Source of the DNA: Pseudofrankia asymbiotica
GTDB taxonomy: Bacteria > Actinomycetota > Actinomycetes > Frankiales > Frankiaceae
Direction: 5' to 3'
Assembly: GCF_001983105.1 (NCBI RefSeq)
Contig: NZ_MOMC01000025.1
Location: forward strand, 101,051 to 108,817
Length of the DNA stretch: 7,767 nucleotides
The notes below the pieces were generated by a model. It made no database searches. It was not told the DNA's origin and was given only the letters and a program-made list of their open reading frames with translations. Each line of letters begins with the position of its first letter. Position 1 is the first letter of the stretch. Shown here one piece after another: positions 5,312 through 7,767 of the stretch. Made by a program: the position numbers and the translations under genes.

Positions 5312-7767
5312 ACGGCCCCGTACAGGCGCGGAAGCAGTCGTAGACGCCGCCTACGGTGCGGACGGCGGCCAGTACGGCGTCGAGCTGGTCTGGGCCGGTC
5401 ACCTCGACGGTGAAGCGGGCATGCGCGACGCGGTCCTCCGAGGTCGACGTCGACGCGGCGCGCAGGCCGGCCGCCGTGTCGGAGAGAACCTCCGTGATGT
5501 CGGCGAGCAGGCCGTACCGGTCGAAGGCCTCGACGGCGATCTCCGCGGGGAAGGTGTGCGACTCCGGGCATCGCCAGGACAGCACCGCCACCGGCTCCCT
5601 GACTGGCCCAGCTGGGCCTGCTGGCCGGGTGTTCGGGCATTCGGCGCGATGCAGCGTCACCGCGCTGTGGTTCGCGTTCTGGTTAGTGACAAAGCCAATC
5701 AGCTTGTCCCCCGGCAGCGGGAGACAACATCGCGCGATCCGCACCGGCGCGTCGTCCGTCTGCCCCTCCAGCGACGCCATACCCGCCCACGCGGGCGTAG
5801 GCCGCTTGCCCACTACCGACGCGCCGGCCGGCCGCTCCCCGCGACTCCCTCGCGTACGGGTGGAGGAGTGTGCGGAGGCCGTGTCCGCGTCGGCTGCCGC
5901 CGGCCGCGCGCCGGCGCCGGCGCTTGTAGCGCCAGGAGCAGCGGTGGCGGCGGCCGTCGGCCCGGCGGCGGGTGTCGGCCCGGCGGCGGAGACAGCGGCG
6001 TTGACGGAGGCGGGCACCGCTGCTGACGCGGCCGGCTCGCCCACGGTGTCCCGCGTGCCTGCCGCCCGGGGCGTCATCTGGGCGTGGACCGCCGCGCCTG
6101 TGTCGGCGGGGACCGGTCGTTCTCTCGGCGAGCCAGCGGAGGACTCGCCGGCCGCGGTCGGTCCGTCCGCCGTGGACGCGGCTCCGGCCCGCTGGCCGAC
6201 GCCGCCGGCGCCCGTCGTGGCCACGGCCGGGATCGTGGCGGTCTCAGCCGGGGTCGTGGTCCGGACCGCGACCTGAGTCCCCGCCACGGCGGCGATCTCG
6301 GCAGGGGCGGCGGTTCCCGCCGCGGCGGTGGCGGCTGGCCCAGCGGTGGCCACGGCTCCGGCGGTGGTACCGGCAACGGCGGGGGGCGTGGGGGCGACCG
6401 ACTGGTTCGGCGAGTCGGGGCCGGCCCCGACCGTCGGCTCCGCGGCAGGGGCGCTCGTCTCCCGACCCGCCAAGACGCCGGTCCGCGCGGCCCCAGCCAC
6501 GGCCACGGCCGTGGCCATGGCCGTCGACGGCGGAGTGCTCGCGTCCGGAGCCGACGGCGAGGTGTTCGCCTCTGTTGTCGACGGCGAGGCGCCCGCCGGC
6601 GAAGTGCCCGTGGCCGGCGTCGGCGGCTGGGTGCCCTGGGTCTCGACGGCGTCGCGGCGGCCGCGGGCGAGGCGGCGCCGGATCCGCACCCGGGCACGCG
6701 CGGTCCTGACGAACGACAGCCAGTCCTCGCTGGGCCCGGCGTGCGGCAGGTTCGACGTGAGGATCTCGACGACGTCGCCGTTGCGCAGCCGGGTGTGCAG
6801 CGGCACCAGCCGGCCGTTCACCCGGGCACCGATCGCCCGGTGGCCGATGTCGGTGTGCACCGCGTAGGCCACGTCCACCGGCGATGACCGGGCCGGCAGC
6901 GCGATCGCCTTTCCCTTGGGCGTGAAGGCGAGCACCTCGTCGGCGTCCAGGTCGCTCGACAGGGACTCGAGGAACTCCCCCGGGTCCTTCGCCTCGTCCT
7001 GCCAGTCGAGGAGGCTGTGCAGCCAGGCCAGCCCCTCCAGTCGGGCCCCGTCGGCGCCGGCGCCGACGGGGCGGGCGACGATGCCGGTCTCGGCGAGGAC
7101 GTGCATCTGGCGGGTGCGGATCTGGATGTCGACCGCGTGGCCGGTCGCGTCGGTGACCGTCGTGTGCAGCGACTGGTACATGTTGAACTTCGGCGTGGCG
7201 ACGAAGTCGCGCAGCCGGCCTGGAACCGGCCGCCACAGCCCGTGGATCACCCCGAGCGCGGCGTAGCAGTCGCGGACGTCCTCCACGAGCACCAGCACCC
7301 GGACGATGTCGTAGGAGTCCCGGGGCGGGCGGCCGCGTTCCTGGGCGCGCTTGTGGATGGAGAACAGGTGGCTGGTGCGCACGGACACCTCACCGGCGAT
7401 CTTCGCCTCGCCGAGGCCGGAGCGCAGCCGGCCGACGACGGCCGTGAGCTGCCCACTTTCCCGCTCGGCCGCGATGAAGTCGTCGACGAGCACCTTGGTG
7501 CGCCGGTGCTCGTCCGGGTCGAGCACCTCGAAAGCCCGGTCCTCCAGCTCGCGCTTGATCACGCTGACGCCGAGCCGGTGCGCGAGCGGCGCGAGGATCT
7601 CCAGGGTGACGCGGGAGATCTTGGCCTGTTTCGGCGGCGACATGAAGCCCAGCGTCCGCATGTTGTGCAGCCGGTCGGCGATCTTGATCAGCAGGACACG
7701 GTAGTCCCTGGCCAGCGCCACGATCAGCTTGCGCAGCGTCTCGGCCTCGGCCGCCTCGCCGAAGCGC
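5310..7767 (-). CDS. RelA/SpoT homologue (RSH), 3' part, with divergent synthetase domain and long linker
   Basis: These are the last 818 codons; the start lies beyond the right edge. RSH proteins make and/or hydrolyse the alarmone (p)ppGpp. In order: the end of the HD hydrolase domain with IKIADRLHNMRT (7653-7676), which carries the conserved Asp and Asn; the synthetase domain (about 7077-7409) with PKFNMYQSLHTTV; the TGS domain (about 6753-6941, FTPKGKAIALPARSSPVDVAYAVHT); about 290 Ala/Pro/Thr/Gly-rich residues (5772-6644); a zinc-finger-like segment RIARCCLPLPGDKLIGFVT with HRAEC (5631-5750); and a C-terminal ACT domain (about 5322-5558). Several synthetase positions depart from the family: GRPK becomes VRTS, the G-x-R of DLVGIR becomes R-x-L, RFKD becomes RLRD, ELQIRT becomes DIQIRT, and AEYGIAAHW becomes AETGIVARP. 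It may be hydrolase-biased or regulatory. The frame is unbroken. The downstream neighbour is unlike the canonical rel locus, so this may be a second RSH. A GTG at 7721 is internal, not the start. Confidence 0.93.
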   Translation of the reverse strand, partial: RFGEAAEAETLRKLIVALARDYRVLLIKIADRLHNMRTLGFMSPPKQAKISRVTLEILAPLAHRLGVSVIKRELEDRAFEVLDPDEHRRTKVLVDDFIAAERESGQLTAVVGRLRSGLGEAKIAGEVSVRTSHLFSIHKRAQERGRPPRDSYDIVRVLVLVEDVRDCYAALGVIHGLWRPVPGRLRDFVATPKFNMYQSLHTTVTDATGHAVDIQIRTRQMHVLAETGIVARPVGAGADGARLEGLAWLHSLLDWQDEAKDPGEFLESLSSDLDADEVLAFTPKGKAIALPARSSPVDVAYAVHTDIGHRAIGARVNGRLVPLHTRLRNGDVVEILTSNLPHAGPSEDWLSFVRTARARVRIRRRLARGRRDAVETQGTQPPTPATGTSPAGASPSTTEANTSPSAPDASTPPSTAMATAVAVAGAARTGVLAGRETSAPAAEPTVGAGPDSPNQSVAPTPPAVAGTTAGAVATAGPAATAAAGTAAPAEIAAVAGTQVAVRTTTPAETATIPAVATTGAGGVGQRAGAASTADGPTAAGESSAGSPRERPVPADTGAAVHAQMTPRAAGTRDTVGEPAASAAVPASVNAAVSAAGPTPAAGPTAAATAAPGATSAGAGARPAAADADTASAHSSTRTRGSRGERPAGASVVGKRPTPAWAGMASLEGQTDDAPVRIARCCLPLPGDKLIGFVTNQNANHSAVTLHRAECPNTRPAGPAGPVREPVAVLSWRCPESHTFPAEIAVEAFDRYGLLADITEVLSDTAAGLRAASTSTSEDRVAHARFTVEVTGPDQLDAVLAAVRTVGGVYDCFRACTGP
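5772..6644 (-). other. Low-complexity Ala/Pro/Thr/Gly linker inside the RSH gene
   Basis: About 290 codons between the TGS-side helix (ending near RRLARGRRDAVE) and the zinc-finger segment encode almost only Ala, Pro, Thr, Gly, Ser and Val. Canonical Rel proteins have a folded helical domain here. A tandem 18-bp unit (16-bp identity at 5956-5971 and 5974-5989) encodes GPTPAA/GPTAAA. A 24-bp near-palindrome at 6497-6520 encodes part of the Ala/Val-rich stretch. The minus-strand frame is open throughout and joins recognisable domains on both sides, so I take it as translated. Confidence 0.85.
7045..7072. repeat. Perfect 28-bp palindrome within the RSH coding sequence
   Basis: Each 14-nt arm is the exact reverse complement of the other, with no spacer: GCCCCGTCGGCGCC at 7045-7058, then its complement to 7072. 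On the minus strand it encodes Arg-Pro-Val-Gly-Ala-Gly-Ala-Asp-Gly-Ala, immediately after the position of the family's AAHW motif, which is replaced here. It could extrude as a hairpin. Confidence 0.9.

Noticed and set aside
5356..6887. Long plus-strand frames opposite the RSH linker
   Set aside because: They mirror the GC-rich linker on the minus strand, which connects recognisable domains on both sides in a single frame.
1..7767. Mobile element, toxin-antitoxin, defence system or CRISPR array
   Set aside because: No transposase, integrase, nuclease, small paired gene or regularly spaced repeat array was found on either strand.

Overview
The window is very GC-rich, densely coding DNA with GTG starts and strong G/C preference at third codon positions. 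The protein families (an XRE-type regulator with a helical-repeat sensor half, paired class III CoA-transferases, a dienelactone hydrolase, and a RelA/SpoT homologue with a long Ala/Pro/Thr linker) point to a filamentous-type actinobacterium. A Frankia-like genome is my best guess, but the sequence does not prove the genus.

Layout, left to right. Positions 1-239 lie upstream of a plus-strand regulator; on the minus strand they may hold the start of a membrane or secreted protein that runs off the left edge (weak call). Positions 240-1691 (+) encode an XRE-family HTH regulator with a twin-arginine-like segment between its DNA-binding and helical halves. Positions 1692-1894 separate convergent genes and carry a 41-nt inverted repeat that probably ends transcription. 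The rest is on the minus strand, transcribed right to left: the C-terminal 818 codons of a RelA/SpoT homologue (5310-7767, start beyond the right edge), a dienelactone hydrolase (4451-5197), a class III CoA-transferase without the usual catalytic Asp (3111-4253), and a second class III CoA-transferase with that Asp (1895-3109). The two CoA-transferases are translationally coupled (stop and GTG start separated by one base).

How they may work together. The hydrolase and the two CoA-transferases look like a small catabolic cassette: one enzyme hydrolyses an ester or lactone, and a possibly heteromeric CoA-transferase activates the carboxylic acid. The substrate cannot be read from sequence. A candidate promoter sits just upstream of the hydrolase. 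A 28-nt near-identical direct repeat (27/28) lies at both edges of the cassette, once just after the regulator's stop and once ending in the RelA/SpoT homologue's stop codon.

Most unusual points: (1) the RelA/SpoT homologue has several altered synthetase-domain residues, and the helical domain between its TGS and zinc-finger parts is replaced by about 290 low-complexity residues; (2) the CoA-transferase pair has one Asp-lacking member; (3) the repeat pair flanks the cassette; (4) a perfect 28-bp palindrome lies inside the RelA/SpoT homologue gene. I found no tRNA, rRNA, CRISPR array, transposase or phage gene.
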